Shown here piece after piece: positions 32,952-42,327 of a stretch of 64,000 bases of DNA (positions within the stretch are counted from its first letter, which is position 1; each line of letters begins with the position of its first letter). The translations under genes were made by a program, and so were the position numbers. The notes beneath the pieces were generated by a model that saw only the letters and a list, made by a program, of their open reading frames with translations, had not been told where the DNA came from and searched no databases. The DNA is from a virus. Where the stretch lies: IMG/VR virus record IMGVR_UViG_3300009314_000003, positions 1 to 64,000 of that record; one strand, written 5' to 3'.

Positions 32952-33668
32952 ATGTCTTTAAAAGCTATGATACAGGGAGTTAAGGCTTCGAAGGTAGTTG
33001 AGAATGCCGGCCGGTTCCTGTCAGGCCCAAATGCCTCAAATGCATCCGCTGCTGTAATGCTTGGCCTCGGAGGTGTGGGTATTGCTGCAGGCATAGGTTA
33101 TATGACGGACACCTCATACTATGGCCGTTACGGTATGGACCTGGGCAGTGGTATGGAAAATACCCTAGCCAACCGGCCGTGGTTTGGTATTTGGGGTAAG
33201 AGTCCGGCAGAGGCCTCAGGCTTCGGTATATACATGAAACCCATATCCCCCTGGGATGCAATAAAGCAATCTGCTTCTTACATGACATCTAGTAAGGATG
33301 CCGCGTTACTGAGAAAAGGCACTAGGGCAGGGGCTGTTACCGGCGGTGTAATAGGTGCCGCGGCGGGACTGTTCTTTGGCAAAGGGACGAGGGGCTGGTC
33401 AGCTGTTATTGGCGGTCTTATAGGCGCCGCCGCAGGTGGCTACCAGGGGAGCAAGTTGGTCCTTGGTATGTCTAAGGCTGTTAATGATGTTGTCCGTACC
33501 TATCACGGCCTTAATAACACTATGACAGACAGAACAAAAGTTGGCGGCGGTCAAGGATATCGTACCTGGATGAAACGGCCAGGTGGTAGGATGTACCCTG
33601 GACACCTAGGGGCCAGCGGCAATTTAGCACTAGCCTCCCACAGAGTAAGAAACCGGAGTATGTTGTAA
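32952..33668 (+). CDS. Gly-zipper membrane-active protein (238 aa)
   Basis: 238 residues with several Gly/Ala-rich hydrophobic segments (AAVMLGLGGVGIAAGIGYM; GAVTGGVIGAAAGLFFG; SAVIGGLIGAAAGGYQG). Two of these form a glycine-zipper hairpin. Such segments are found in pore-forming and ejection proteins of phage virions. Follows the previous gene by 6 nt. Confidence 0.55.
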   Translation: MSLKAMIQGVKASKVVENAGRFLSGPNASNASAAVMLGLGGVGIAAGIGYMTDTSYYGRYGMDLGSGMENTLANRPWFGIWGKSPAEASGFGIYMKPISPWDAIKQSASYMTSSKDAALLRKGTRAGAVTGGVIGAAAGLFFGKGTRGWSAVIGGLIGAAAGGYQGSKLVLGMSKAVNDVVRTYHGLNNTMTDRTKVGGGQGYRTWMKRPGGRMYPGHLGASGNLALASHRVRNRSML

Positions 33669-33669
33669 T

Positions 33670-33774
33670 ATGCCACTATTCAGAAGAGATATCCCTAGGC
33701 GAGCACCTTCCAGGCCTATAAAGAAGGTGGGCAAGGCTAAGAAGCCAAATGTGAAAAGAGGCAAGAAGTCATGA
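33670..33774 (+). CDS. Very small basic protein (34 aa)
   Basis: ATG at 33670, overlapping the end of the previous gene, encodes 34 residues, one third Lys or Arg with several Pro. The stop overlaps the next ATG (ATGA). The very high charge suggests DNA or RNA binding. Too short for family assignment. Confidence 0.5.
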   Translation: MPLFRRDIPRRAPSRPIKKVGKAKKPNVKRGKKS

Positions 33775-33911
33775 AAAAGGTAAGGTGTGCAGAGCGTGGC
33801 GAAGTTGTCATTATCCTTGAAAAAGGTAGTCAGATAAAGCCTGATCTATACATTGTACATGAGTGTTGTCCAAATCTGAGTAGCCAGGATGGTGTAGAGT
33901 CTCCCCCCTAA
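33771..33911 (+). CDS. Small protein with Cys residues (46 aa)
   Basis: 46 codons from the ATG at 33771, translationally coupled to the preceding ORF. It begins MKKVRCAERGEVVIILEKG, and the later HECCPN gives three cysteines that may bind metal. No family is recognised. Confidence 0.5.
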   Translation: MKKVRCAERGEVVIILEKGSQIKPDLYIVHECCPNLSSQDGVESPP

Positions 33912-33955
33912 TGAAGTAGAGGCTAAAGACATAATAGATTTTCTAGGTAAATTTA

Positions 33956-35092
33956 ATGCCCTCAATTAAACAGGCAACCAACGCCAGTTGGACCAACCCG
34001 GCACTGATAGGTGCTGCGGCGGCCGGTGCGGGTGGTATTGCTACTGATGTTGCCGCTGGTTTTAACCCCCTCTCAGTTCTCTTTGTAAATCCGCTTGAGT
34101 CCCTCCGGATGGGTATGTTAGTTAACCCATTCCAAGGGCTAGGCCCGAGCGGGGCAGGGTTAAGTCAGTTCAAGTTTGGCGGGATGTGGGGCTATAAGAC
34201 CCTTCTCACAGGAGTAACTGGGCCCAGTCGCTACCTCAGCGCCGGTAATATAATTCTTTCAGCAGTTGAGGGTGTGGCACGTACTCCCCTGGCAGGTTCC
34301 CTATTAGGTGATAATGCTAGAGTAGCTCTACAGCATGCACGTTCCTTGGGCCTGGCAGGTATAGTTGACCCGGGGCGGTCTGTAGTCTCTCTCGGAAGCG
34401 TCGCGGACTTAATTGATGATGCATTAGAGACAGACCTGGGTTATAGGAAGAATATATTTAAGGGGGAAGTTAGATGGGTAAAGAAGGATGCTAAAAGGGG
34501 CAGTAGGAAGTGGGGCGCTAAAACAGCGGCCAAGATTACAAGACACATGGATAAAGACAAATTGGTTAGGGGACCGGCTAGGCGTAAGTTAGTTTCAATG
34601 ATTGGCGACCGTGAGGCTCCTAAGGGCGTTGTGAGAAAGATACTCCGGGCCGCGGGAGAGGGATTTGACGCGGATGATGTACTTAAAGGGGCACGAATTG
34701 TTGAGGAGGGTGGTACATACAGGGCCATTGTTAGTGCATCCAGTAAAAAGGCAAGTACCTTAGCTATAAAATTGGGCAAAGGTTTTGCAGGTAAGGCTGC
34801 CGGACTTGCTCTAAGAGGATTCGCCGCATGGAGTTGGGCCAGCCTGGCCTGGTTAGCCCTTAAGCCATTGGGCTCCGCCATGATAAGAGAGGCCGGAGGC
34901 GTTGCAGCCTCAGCCCTTACCCTGCTGGATGAGTTCCGCTCCTTGGAGATCAGTACAGGCAGACTTCCAGGGGCCTTCATGACCCCCGGAGCTGCCACAG
35001 AGAGACAACGTGCGGTTCAGGCCATCTATCAGGCGAAGGTACAGCCCAGTAATCGCTTCCTAGGAAATGAAGCACAGTTCTATCATAGATAG
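33956..35092 (+). CDS. Ala/Gly-rich structural-type protein (378 aa)
   Basis: 378 residues. A hydrophobic Gly/Ala start (NPALIGAAAAGAGGIATDV), a basic middle (KKDAKRGSRKWGAKTAAK), and a C-terminal hydrophobic helix (GLALRGFAAWSWASLAWLAL). The pattern suggests a virion protein able to enter membranes, perhaps injected with DNA. TAGGAGGACATATGG at its end provides the ribosome site for bS21. Confidence 0.55.
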   Translation: MPSIKQATNASWTNPALIGAAAAGAGGIATDVAAGFNPLSVLFVNPLESLRMGMLVNPFQGLGPSGAGLSQFKFGGMWGYKTLLTGVTGPSRYLSAGNIILSAVEGVARTPLAGSLLGDNARVALQHARSLGLAGIVDPGRSVVSLGSVADLIDDALETDLGYRKNIFKGEVRWVKKDAKRGSRKWGAKTAAKITRHMDKDKLVRGPARRKLVSMIGDREAPKGVVRKILRAAGEGFDADDVLKGARIVEEGGTYRAIVSASSKKASTLAIKLGKGFAGKAAGLALRGFAAWSWASLAWLALKPLGSAMIREAGGVAASALTLLDEFRSLEISTGRLPGAFMTPGAATERQRAVQAIYQAKVQPSNRFLGNEAQFYHR

Positions 35093-35100
35093 GAGGACAT

Positions 35101-35280
35101 ATGGTAATTGTTGAGGTTAAGGGACAGGAAGAAAGAGACATAATTAAAGCCCTCCGTAGATTCAGGAGGAAAGTAGATAAAGCTAATATCATTAGAGATG
35201 TTCTTGATCACCGCTATTATTTGAAGCCATCAGCTAGGAGGCACAGGGATCGTAACAGCACCAAAAGACGAAAAAGGTAG
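35101..35280 (+). CDS. rpsU: Ribosomal protein bS21 homologue (59 aa)
   Basis: 59 residues matching bS21: a beta start (MVIVEVKGQEE), then IKALRRFRRKVDKANII, the DVLDHRYYLKPSARRHR segment, and a basic tail (TKRRKR). bS21 sits at the 30S platform near the anti-Shine-Dalgarno and is swapped dynamically, so phage versions can alter initiation. The strong AGGAGG 5 nt upstream suggests high expression. Phage-encoded S21 is known from uncultivated viruses. It is next to virion genes, which hints at late expression. Confidence 0.9.
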   Translation: MVIVEVKGQEERDIIKALRRFRRKVDKANIIRDVLDHRYYLKPSARRHRDRNSTKRRKR

Positions 35281-35293
35281 GGAAGGTGAAAGG

Positions 35294-36175
35294 CTGTTAA
35301 TCTCGGCCGCGCAGGAGATTGTACTCGCCGACGGTTCTTTTCACAAGGCCGGCGACTTAATTGGTTGTGGTCCTGTTGAGGGTTTGGGTTGGTTGGTTTC
35401 TTCTCCGCGAAAGCAAATGATAGAGATTTATCCTGTGGAAGAGGGTTCATCCGCTCGACTTTGTGGTCTTGTGAGCTCAAATGGCCGCAGTATCTTATGT
35501 GGGGAGGAGACAGAACTCTTAGGGGCCAAGGGGTGGATATCCTTCGCCGAGCATGTTAGGCAATATAAAAGATGTCGATGGTTAAAAATATATCCCTATC
35601 TCATTAACAGAATTAATAACTATGGGAGGGATGAGCGTGGTCAGGAGTGGGTGGATGCCTTTGTTGCCTCTCTGGTTGAGCTGTCACGTCGTAGTCCGCA
35701 TATGGGCGAGCGTGGTACTATCACAATTCCTTCCTACCTTGGTAAATTAAATGAAGCATCCCTTAATCGTTTTCTGGGGGCCTTATTTAACGCATTCTCC
35801 AAAAGTAAGAGAACTGCCTTTATAAGAAGGATTGATTATGAGAGTCAGCAGCGATTATTTAGCTTATTTACGAGGACTGGCTCCTACAAAACAACCAGCC
35901 GGGGTAAAAGCAGGATTTATGAGGTTGGTATACCTGGCGCTAATTTACATAAGAGGCCTGATGAAAACACCAACAACAGAGGAGGTTGGTGGCCATCACC
36001 AAATTTATTAATCCGTACAAGTAATATTGATGATTCTGTAGTTACTTGTTGTATAAACCGCTATAGGATAGTTGATCGTGATATATATGAGACCCTTGTT
36101 GAGGTCCGCACCCAAATTGGTAATTTCATTGATAAGAGCTTCATATGTCGGACCGAAAAGATCAATCCAGCCTAG
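35294..36175 (+). CDS. Free-standing Hint/intein-like protein, start uncertain (263-294 aa)
   Basis: The frame is open from 35225 but has no ATG, GTG or TTG until a TTG at 35384. Yet the codons before that TTG encode EIVLADGSFHKAGDLI, which resembles intein block A. A CTG at 35294 with GGAAGG 7 nt before it is a possible start. Later GRSILCGEETELLGAKGWISF resembles block B, and YETLVEVRTQIGNFI resembles block F. The C-terminus ends in FICRTEKINPA with no terminal His-Asn plus Ser/Thr/Cys, so self-splicing is unlikely. The middle about 120 residues may be a degenerate endonuclease. It overlaps TerL by 31 nt. Confidence 0.5.
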   Translation: MLISAAQEIVLADGSFHKAGDLIGCGPVEGLGWLVSSPRKQMIEIYPVEEGSSARLCGLVSSNGRSILCGEETELLGAKGWISFAEHVRQYKRCRWLKIYPYLINRINNYGRDERGQEWVDAFVASLVELSRRSPHMGERGTITIPSYLGKLNEASLNRFLGALFNAFSKSKRTAFIRRIDYESQQRLFSLFTRTGSYKTTSRGKSRIYEVGIPGANLHKRPDENTNNRGGWWPSPNLLIRTSNIDDSVVTCCINRYRIVDRDIYETLVEVRTQIGNFIDKSFICRTEKINPA

Positions 36176-38427
36176 GTAGTTTCTCTCCAGACGAATTCCT
36201 GGAGGCCCAGACCATTATAGACCCTACGCTCTTTGCTGAATCTTACCTCCGTAATCCAGCCGATCCAACTGAGCCTCTCGTCTTACGGCCTTATCAGAGG
36301 ACTATTCTTAGGGACCAACACCAGCATCGTCTTCTGCGACTAGGAAGGCGCGTTGGAAAATCCGTAACCTTAGCTATTGAGGCGATTTGGAAAGCCTTCA
36401 CTCATAATTATCGTCAGGTTTTGGTTGTAGCCGCCTACGAGAACCAGCTGGATATCATATTTAACCTAATGGGTAATATGATATATGACGCCCCAAAGAT
36501 AAAGGACTCCATTAAGAATGTTCGGAAGAAACCACACGAGATTTGGTTTGAGAATGGTTCCAGTATTATCGGTAATGTTGGTAATTCCTCAGTTCGCGGT
36601 AAATGTCTCCCCGCAGGAACAAAGGTATGGATGGCAGGCGGATCTTGGAAATCAGTTGAGGAAATTAAAGCTGGTGAACGGGTTCGTTCCTATGACCTGG
36701 ATGATCTTTGTATGGTGACTAGAAAGGTGACGGCTATACACGATAATGGTAAGAAGCTTATCTATCAACTAAATACCACCTCCAGTCGGATTCTAAAGGC
36801 TACTGCTGAGCACAAGATCTTTATCTTTGGAAAGGGTTTTATAGAATTAGAGGATATCAAGACTTGGAAAACTGACCAGAATATGTCTCACTTTGTGGGG
36901 GTGGTAGATATAAATGGTGGACTTAATTGGAGCCGAGCATATAATGTTGAGGAGATGGGGGAGGAGAGGACTTATGACCTTACTGTGGAAGAGGAACACA
37001 ACTTCATTGTTATGACACCACCCCCAGAAGAGTTAGGGGGTTTTCGCATATCTGGAGTAGCTAATGGAGGTTTCCTTGTACATAACTCTGCGCACGACCT
37101 TATTATTGATGAGGGTGACTATATACCGGAGAATATAATCATTGAGGATATCTGGCCCATATCTACCTCCCACAAGGATACGCAGGTAATATTTTCTTCT
37201 ACACCCTCCGGCCGTCGGGGTTTCTTCTTTAACCTGAGTCGCAACAAGGACGATCCCAGGTTTGACTTCCACGAACATCACATCCCCAGCTCATCTAGCC
37301 CGGAATGGACTACGGAACAGGAAGCACTAGCCCGTTCCATCGCGGATGAGAGTCAATACAATAGGGAGTATTGTGCCCTCTTTAGTGATGCGACTGAAGG
37401 CGTCTTCCGGAACAAGTTTATTGAGCCGGCTCTATTTGTTTATGACTATCCTGACCTACAATTTAATCCGGAGAACTATTATACCATGGGGGTTGACTGG
37501 AATGAGGCCGCCACTGGGGTACATGTAGTTATCCTGGAGCATGTTAATAAGCCGGTGGAAATGGTCCCGTACAGGTCTGGCCTTATCGGAGAACCTAAGA
37601 AAGTGGGAAAGGTTCTTCGCCTCTTCAAGGCAGATAGGGTTGATGCCCTGGAATATACCAACGTAGTGGCAGTTGATTTTATCCTATCTCTTCTACATAA
37701 GTACAGGATTGACTATGCCTGTTTTGATCATGGCCACGGGCATACCAATTGGGAGCTCTTACGATTATCCATACAGAGGGGTATCTCTCCTACCGGTATG
37801 AGGTGTACCGGCCTTACCAGGATGCTGGATAGGATGGAGGTAGTTGATTTTGGCGGCTCTAGTGAGGTTATTGATCCAACTACCAATAGTACCAGTAAGG
37901 TGCGGACTAAGAATTTCCTTGTTCGTAATGGAGTTCGAGTTTTGGAGGGTGGTAGAATTATTATTCCTGCTGTTGATGTCTTGGGCAACCCAATAGAACT
38001 TAACGAGAAACGACTTGTGGGCCAGATGCGTGCTTATACTGTGGAACGTGTAGGGGCCCGGGGGGAGGTTTATTCCAAAGGAAACGATCATGTCTTAGAT
38101 AGTTGGATGTTAGCTGTTCATGCTTACCTCACTAATCATGATGATTTCATGGCCTGGGATTATGCTATGGAAAGTGCAGGGGTAGAAGATTCTACTCTCA
38201 TTCCCCATGCAATAGCCAGACGTAATGTACTTAGTCCTGTAAGTAGTAAGAAGACATCTTTGGACCCAGAGGTATTTCAAGCAGGCGAGTATACAGTCAA
38301 TCATTATGGGCATTGGCCTAAGAAAGGTGAACCGCCGGAGCGGGAAGATAAGGGGGATCCGCTTCTCCCCAAACGTCGTGGGTCCCGGGGAGATAGACAC
38401 CACACTCCAAGGAGAACAGATATATAA
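36145..38427 (+). CDS. terL: Terminase large subunit, interrupted by a mini-intein
   Basis: DNA-packaging motor ATPase and nuclease. Walker A LGRRVGKS (residues 66-73), Walker B LIIDE (319-323), and the RNase H-like nuclease with acidic residues at D451 (GVDWNEA), D528 (FDHGHGH) and D648/D652 (DHVLDSW). A 161-residue intein (154-314) sits between RGK and SAHD, just before Walker B; removing it leaves a 599-residue terminase of normal size. Overlaps the Hint-like gene and ends in TAATG with the next gene. Until the intein is removed, ATPase motifs are separated, so splicing should control activity. Confidence 0.95.
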   Translation: MSDRKDQSSLGSFSPDEFLEAQTIIDPTLFAESYLRNPADPTEPLVLRPYQRTILRDQHQHRLLRLGRRVGKSVTLAIEAIWKAFTHNYRQVLVVAAYENQLDIIFNLMGNMIYDAPKIKDSIKNVRKKPHEIWFENGSSIIGNVGNSSVRGKCLPAGTKVWMAGGSWKSVEEIKAGERVRSYDLDDLCMVTRKVTAIHDNGKKLIYQLNTTSSRILKATAEHKIFIFGKGFIELEDIKTWKTDQNMSHFVGVVDINGGLNWSRAYNVEEMGEERTYDLTVEEEHNFIVMTPPPEELGGFRISGVANGGFLVHNSAHDLIIDEGDYIPENIIIEDIWPISTSHKDTQVIFSSTPSGRRGFFFNLSRNKDDPRFDFHEHHIPSSSSPEWTTEQEALARSIADESQYNREYCALFSDATEGVFRNKFIEPALFVYDYPDLQFNPENYYTMGVDWNEAATGVHVVILEHVNKPVEMVPYRSGLIGEPKKVGKVLRLFKADRVDALEYTNVVAVDFILSLLHKYRIDYACFDHGHGHTNWELLRLSIQRGISPTGMRCTGLTRMLDRMEVVDFGGSSEVIDPTTNSTSKVRTKNFLVRNGVRVLEGGRIIIPAVDVLGNPIELNEKRLVGQMRAYTVERVGARGEVYSKGNDHVLDSWMLAVHAYLTNHDDFMAWDYAMESAGVEDSTLIPHAIARRNVLSPVSSKKTSLDPEVFQAGEYTVNHYGHWPKKGEPPEREDKGDPLLPKRRGSRGDRHHTPRRTDI
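36604..37086 (+). other. Mini-intein in terminase (161 aa)
   Basis: Begins with Cys (CLPAGTKVWMAGG, block A), has block B TAEHKIFIFGKGF with the TxxH motif, block F RTYDLTVEEEHNFIV, and block G GGFLVHN followed by Ser as first extein residue. All residues needed for class 1 splicing are present: Cys1, His in block B, penultimate His, terminal Asn, Ser+1. There is no endonuclease domain, so it cannot home on its own. Confidence 0.93.
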
Positions 38428-40187
38428 TGCCGGATGATTTTGACAAGGCGGCCAAGGCGGCCGAGGATCTGGGGAATCTTGCTGTGAGTGAGTTTTCAGG
38501 GTCTCTGGAGAACCAGCTTAGTGGTTTACAGGAGGAGATGACAGGGCGTACGCATGGGCCCAGTAGTGGGGAACCGAATCCAGTCGCGAGTAGGATTAAT
38601 ACCTGGCTGACAACCCGTCTTGATGATCTTGCGTCATACAGTGACACATTACGTGAGGATTGGGGCTTTTCTAAAGAGACTGGTGTTGCTAAGCTCTCCA
38701 AACCTATCAATCTTGGGAACACCAAGATAAGTGTAAAGGACTTCTCTGCCACTGCCATGGAGGAAGAGTGGAAGGCTAATGAGGGTCATAATAGGGTGGG
38801 TTTCGTGGAGGGAGAGACTCGTATTTCTGATAGGTTACCTGAGTTTGTTAAGTCGAAGTTTGTGAGTGGAGGCGCAATTATTGAATTAACCCTTGAGGGG
38901 GGAGGGGTTCAGAGTAGCTGGCTTAAAGAATTCTATGAGAATAAGGGTGTTGATATACCTTCCCCCTTAAGTGTGCCAAGAGGCACACCAATAGCGAATT
39001 TTCATAAGGGTTTTGGAGGAAACTTAACAAATATAGAGGATGCTGGCTATGGCGTCATCGGACGTGTCTTTGAGGAAACCGTAGACCTTCTTGAAGGCGC
39101 TGTAAGATCGCTGGAGCATATGGATACTGAGCCAGTTATGTTTGTCTGCTGTCTTATACGCCAACTTGCTGCTTGGGATAAAATTGAACGAACAGAGTTG
39201 GAGAAGGCTCTGGAGGCCGGAGTATTGGATGAAGATGTTAGGAAGGCCATGCGTGAGGTAAGGACAGTATTATGCAGCGTTCGGTTAATTCTTACTCTTG
39301 CGATCTCGGAGAAAAAGGACTTTAGCATTAAGATGTTAACGATGAACATCTTCAAGATTATGGTGGACAGTCTGATTATGGCCACATTTGGGACACTTCA
39401 GGTGTTATGTGGAATACTTAAGAGATCTATATACGCCTGGGCTATGAAGATGTTGAAAAAGTATAAGATACAATCGTGTATGCCATTTCTCTCTTTGATC
39501 CAGCTCGCACTTTCTAAACTTTTTGGTCGAGAAGGTATTCTTGCGCAGCTCATCAGTTATCGACGTCAAACAGAGGCCCGTATGTCTAAGTTGTTAGGGG
39601 GAGAAATACAGGAGGATATCAAGGAAACAATGGTCATTGAGTATTTAACCATTCTTATTCAATTGATGGATGCCTTAATAGATGCAGGATATAGGGCTGA
39701 GTTATGCGTGGAAGATATCCTAGATGACATGTATGACACAACTAAGGAAGAGATCCCTGCTGATGATAATATAAGTGCAGGAGACGATACAGGTGGTTTA
39801 GATAGAGGTGGTTTAGATAGAGGTGGTTTAGATAGAGGTGGTGGAGATGCAGGAACTTATATAGATAACCCAATGCGTGATGGTTTTGAGGATCTAGATG
39901 AACTTGATTCTGCGTTACGCAATATTATGTCCCCGTCAACAACCTCTACGGCTCTTGGAGTGCCTTCAACGGGGGAAACGGCACCAACCCTTAATGATTT
40001 GCTTATATCGGGGCCAACTGATGCGGAATTGGAAAGGTTTATGATTGCGCGGCTGGGGGTAGATCCGGCTACAGCACGGGATGCCGTCTACAGATCTCGC
40101 GTATCTGGTGATTGTGCAAAGGGCCTAACATCCGCCGAGTTGCGGGAAGTATATGAAGCTTTAGAAGATATGAAGGTTTACAAATAA
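38427..40187 (+). CDS. Hypothetical protein between terminase and portal (586 aa)
   Basis: 586 residues. Polar N-terminal third, a helical middle with a hydrophobic stretch near residues 295-345 (SLIMATFGTLQVLCGIL), an acidic Gly/Asp linker containing three copies of GGLDR, and a helical C-terminal domain (about 520-586). Position suggests a virion or portal-associated protein. No family is recognised. Confidence 0.65.
   Translation: MPDDFDKAAKAAEDLGNLAVSEFSGSLENQLSGLQEEMTGRTHGPSSGEPNPVASRINTWLTTRLDDLASYSDTLREDWGFSKETGVAKLSKPINLGNTKISVKDFSATAMEEEWKANEGHNRVGFVEGETRISDRLPEFVKSKFVSGGAIIELTLEGGGVQSSWLKEFYENKGVDIPSPLSVPRGTPIANFHKGFGGNLTNIEDAGYGVIGRVFEETVDLLEGAVRSLEHMDTEPVMFVCCLIRQLAAWDKIERTELEKALEAGVLDEDVRKAMREVRTVLCSVRLILTLAISEKKDFSIKMLTMNIFKIMVDSLIMATFGTLQVLCGILKRSIYAWAMKMLKKYKIQSCMPFLSLIQLALSKLFGREGILAQLISYRRQTEARMSKLLGGEIQEDIKETMVIEYLTILIQLMDALIDAGYRAELCVEDILDDMYDTTKEEIPADDNISAGDDTGGLDRGGLDRGGLDRGGGDAGTYIDNPMRDGFEDLDELDSALRNIMSPSTTSTALGVPSTGETAPTLNDLLISGPTDAELERFMIARLGVDPATARDAVYRSRVSGDCAKGLTSAELREVYEALEDMKVYK
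39792..39836 (+). repeat. 15-bp tandem repeat, three copies
   Basis: Three near-perfect in-frame copies of GGTGGTTTAGATAGA encode repeated GGLDR units in the linker of the 586-residue protein. Copy number could vary between related genomes. Confidence 0.8.
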
Positions 40188-40188
40188 T

Positions 40189-41943
40189 ATGGCAGCAATA
40201 AAAGAGAGAAGATATTTCTGGCAGGTGTGGCGGCCCAGGGAAGTTAGTGTGGTAGAAAGAATACACCAGATTGAGGAAGATAATGTCAGTGCTCATACAC
40301 AACTTACCGATACTCCCACACCCAAGGGGAGATCTGTAAGCATAAGCAGTGTTCTGCAGAAGTTACGTTCCACAGTACTAAGGGCGGCAGGGTTTGCTAC
40401 CAGGGGATCTTTTGAGGCAAGCGAGTGGGATCTTGTACAGGTACAGAATGCTGTTCAGACAGAATCCATACTTCGTAGGGCCATTGAGAAATATGTGGAG
40501 CAGATATGGAAGAATGGCTTCGAGTTCGTAGGTCAAAATCCCAAGACTACAAAGTATATCCGTAGGCGTTTTGAACAAATTGCTCAGGTAACAGGCAAGA
40601 CAACTATGGAGCTTTTTCAGGAGATAAGTTATTCCCTCGTGGTATATGCAAACGCCTTCGTCATTAAACAACGTAACATGAAAGCCTCCGGAGGTCGAAA
40701 GAGGGTAACCTTTGACAATAAACTTCGTGTCCCTGTTGCTGGTTATCGTGTGGTCGATCCCACTTCTATGTGGTTTGATGGGGATCGTTTTGGTAATGTA
40801 TATCGTTGGAAGCAAGTAATAGCGGGTATGGAGCAATCCTCCTTCTTTCATGTCTCCAAGGAGACAGCTAAGGAGTGGCCCCCTTATAATGTTATTCATT
40901 TCCAGGATCGTACGGCTACTCCCAGTAAATATTTCTTTGCTATGCCCATGGCTGTACCAGTGATACCCGATATCAAAGCCCTTCGTGAGACGGAGGAGCT
41001 AAGTCTTTTGCAGGCTATTAAATTTGCTATTCCCCGTTACCATGGCAAGGTCGGGGAAAAGGACAAACCCGGTACCCAACCTGAGCTTGATGCGCTTGCT
41101 GATCTGATTGATACTCTCCCCCATGACGCTGTTCTTGTCACCTCCAGCAGGGCTGAGATAGCTAATATATCCCGGAATGATAGTGTACTCGAGCTGGAGC
41201 CTTATTTGGAATATTGGCGCCAGCGTATTCTAACGGGCCTGGGTATGAGTGATGTTGGTATGGGGAGAGGCGAAAGTTCATCGAAAGCAACTGCACAGGT
41301 TCTATCGGCGGAGATGCAGTACACCACAGTCAAATTTCAGCAGATCATCAAGAAAACTATTGAAGAGGAAATGATTAAGGAGCTTCTCTTCGAGGCCGGT
41401 TACACACCCGAGACTCTAGGAATTGAGGACATGGTGCGGCTGCATGTACCGGAAATTGATCTGGAGGAGAAGATTAGGCGCGAAGCTCATTCCCTAAATC
41501 TTTATCTGACTAATGGTATCACCCAGGATGAGCTGCGTAAGGAGCTGGGCCGGGATATTGTATCGGAAGAGGAACAGAAGCTTATGTATTTACACCTGGT
41601 GCAAATACCATTGGCCCAGGCAAAGGCTAACCTCCTATCCCCCGGGGAAAATAGCGCTAGCAACAAAGCTCAGCCGGAAAATCAGTATGGTAAGAGTTTG
41701 GTCAAGCCGCGAATTACTAAGGAGGAGTATATGAGCCTTTGGGAGGATGTTGCTCAGTATGAGGAGGAGAAAGCCATTATTCATACCATTACTACCTCAC
41801 CCATACTTAATGATTATACAGAAATGCGAGATCATTTGGTAACCCATCTACGTGAGGCTTTAAGGCATAATGGTATTATGCCCTCCCATGTTGTGAATTT
41901 AGTATTTCAAACCCTAGAACCTCACCTAACCGAAGAGTATTAG
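40189..41943 (+). CDS. Portal protein (584 aa)
   Basis: The dodecameric ring at the capsid vertex through which DNA enters. Evidence: order after terminase, length near 580, and portal-like segments TESILRRAIEKYVEQIWKNG, VVDPTSMWFDGD, and QILTGLGMSDVGMGRGES-type loop before a long helix (AQVLSAEMQYTTVKFQQIIK). Its ATG follows the previous stop by one base. The family is recognised by pattern, not by search. Confidence 0.85.
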   Translation: MAAIKERRYFWQVWRPREVSVVERIHQIEEDNVSAHTQLTDTPTPKGRSVSISSVLQKLRSTVLRAAGFATRGSFEASEWDLVQVQNAVQTESILRRAIEKYVEQIWKNGFEFVGQNPKTTKYIRRRFEQIAQVTGKTTMELFQEISYSLVVYANAFVIKQRNMKASGGRKRVTFDNKLRVPVAGYRVVDPTSMWFDGDRFGNVYRWKQVIAGMEQSSFFHVSKETAKEWPPYNVIHFQDRTATPSKYFFAMPMAVPVIPDIKALRETEELSLLQAIKFAIPRYHGKVGEKDKPGTQPELDALADLIDTLPHDAVLVTSSRAEIANISRNDSVLELEPYLEYWRQRILTGLGMSDVGMGRGESSSKATAQVLSAEMQYTTVKFQQIIKKTIEEEMIKELLFEAGYTPETLGIEDMVRLHVPEIDLEEKIRREAHSLNLYLTNGITQDELRKELGRDIVSEEEQKLMYLHLVQIPLAQAKANLLSPGENSASNKAQPENQYGKSLVKPRITKEEYMSLWEDVAQYEEEKAIIHTITTSPILNDYTEMRDHLVTHLREALRHNGIMPSHVVNLVFQTLEPHLTEEY

Positions 41944-41945
41944 AA

Positions 41946-42314
41946 ATGATTGAAGAGAAGAAAGAATTTATAGAGTTCAAATGCCCGCCGAGTTGTGGTC
42001 GTATGCTCTGCCGGTATATTGAGAAACCAAGTAATGAACCGTACGCCTTTGAAATTAAATGCCATCACCACGGCTGTAATGCGCTCAATTACCGTGGTAA
42101 TGTTATTGTAACTGACAGTATGGAAGAGTTTCGTTGCTATGCCATTGACAAGAAGAAGAGCGTTCATTGGGGCGCCGAAACTGTTTGTAACAAGCTTCTG
42201 GCTAGGATATTACCTGGCACAGAGCTGGAAATTAGATGTCCTCGTTGCGGAGCGATTGTAAATAGTAATGAGGCAGACATCAAAACACCCGAGAGTGTTG
42301 AGGCAGAGAAATAA
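41946..42314 (+). CDS. Zinc-binding protein with two Cys clusters (122 aa)
   Basis: An N-terminal cluster (KCPPSCGRMLCRY ... KCHHHGCNALNY) and a C-terminal CPRCGAIVN pair. Both resemble small zinc ribbons such as the Com regulator family. Sits between portal and protease genes. A role in virion assembly or regulation is open. Confidence 0.65.
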   Translation: MIEEKKEFIEFKCPPSCGRMLCRYIEKPSNEPYAFEIKCHHHGCNALNYRGNVIVTDSMEEFRCYAIDKKKSVHWGAETVCNKLLARILPGTELEIRCPRCGAIVNSNEADIKTPESVEAEK

Positions 42315-42327
42315 TACAGGTATATAA

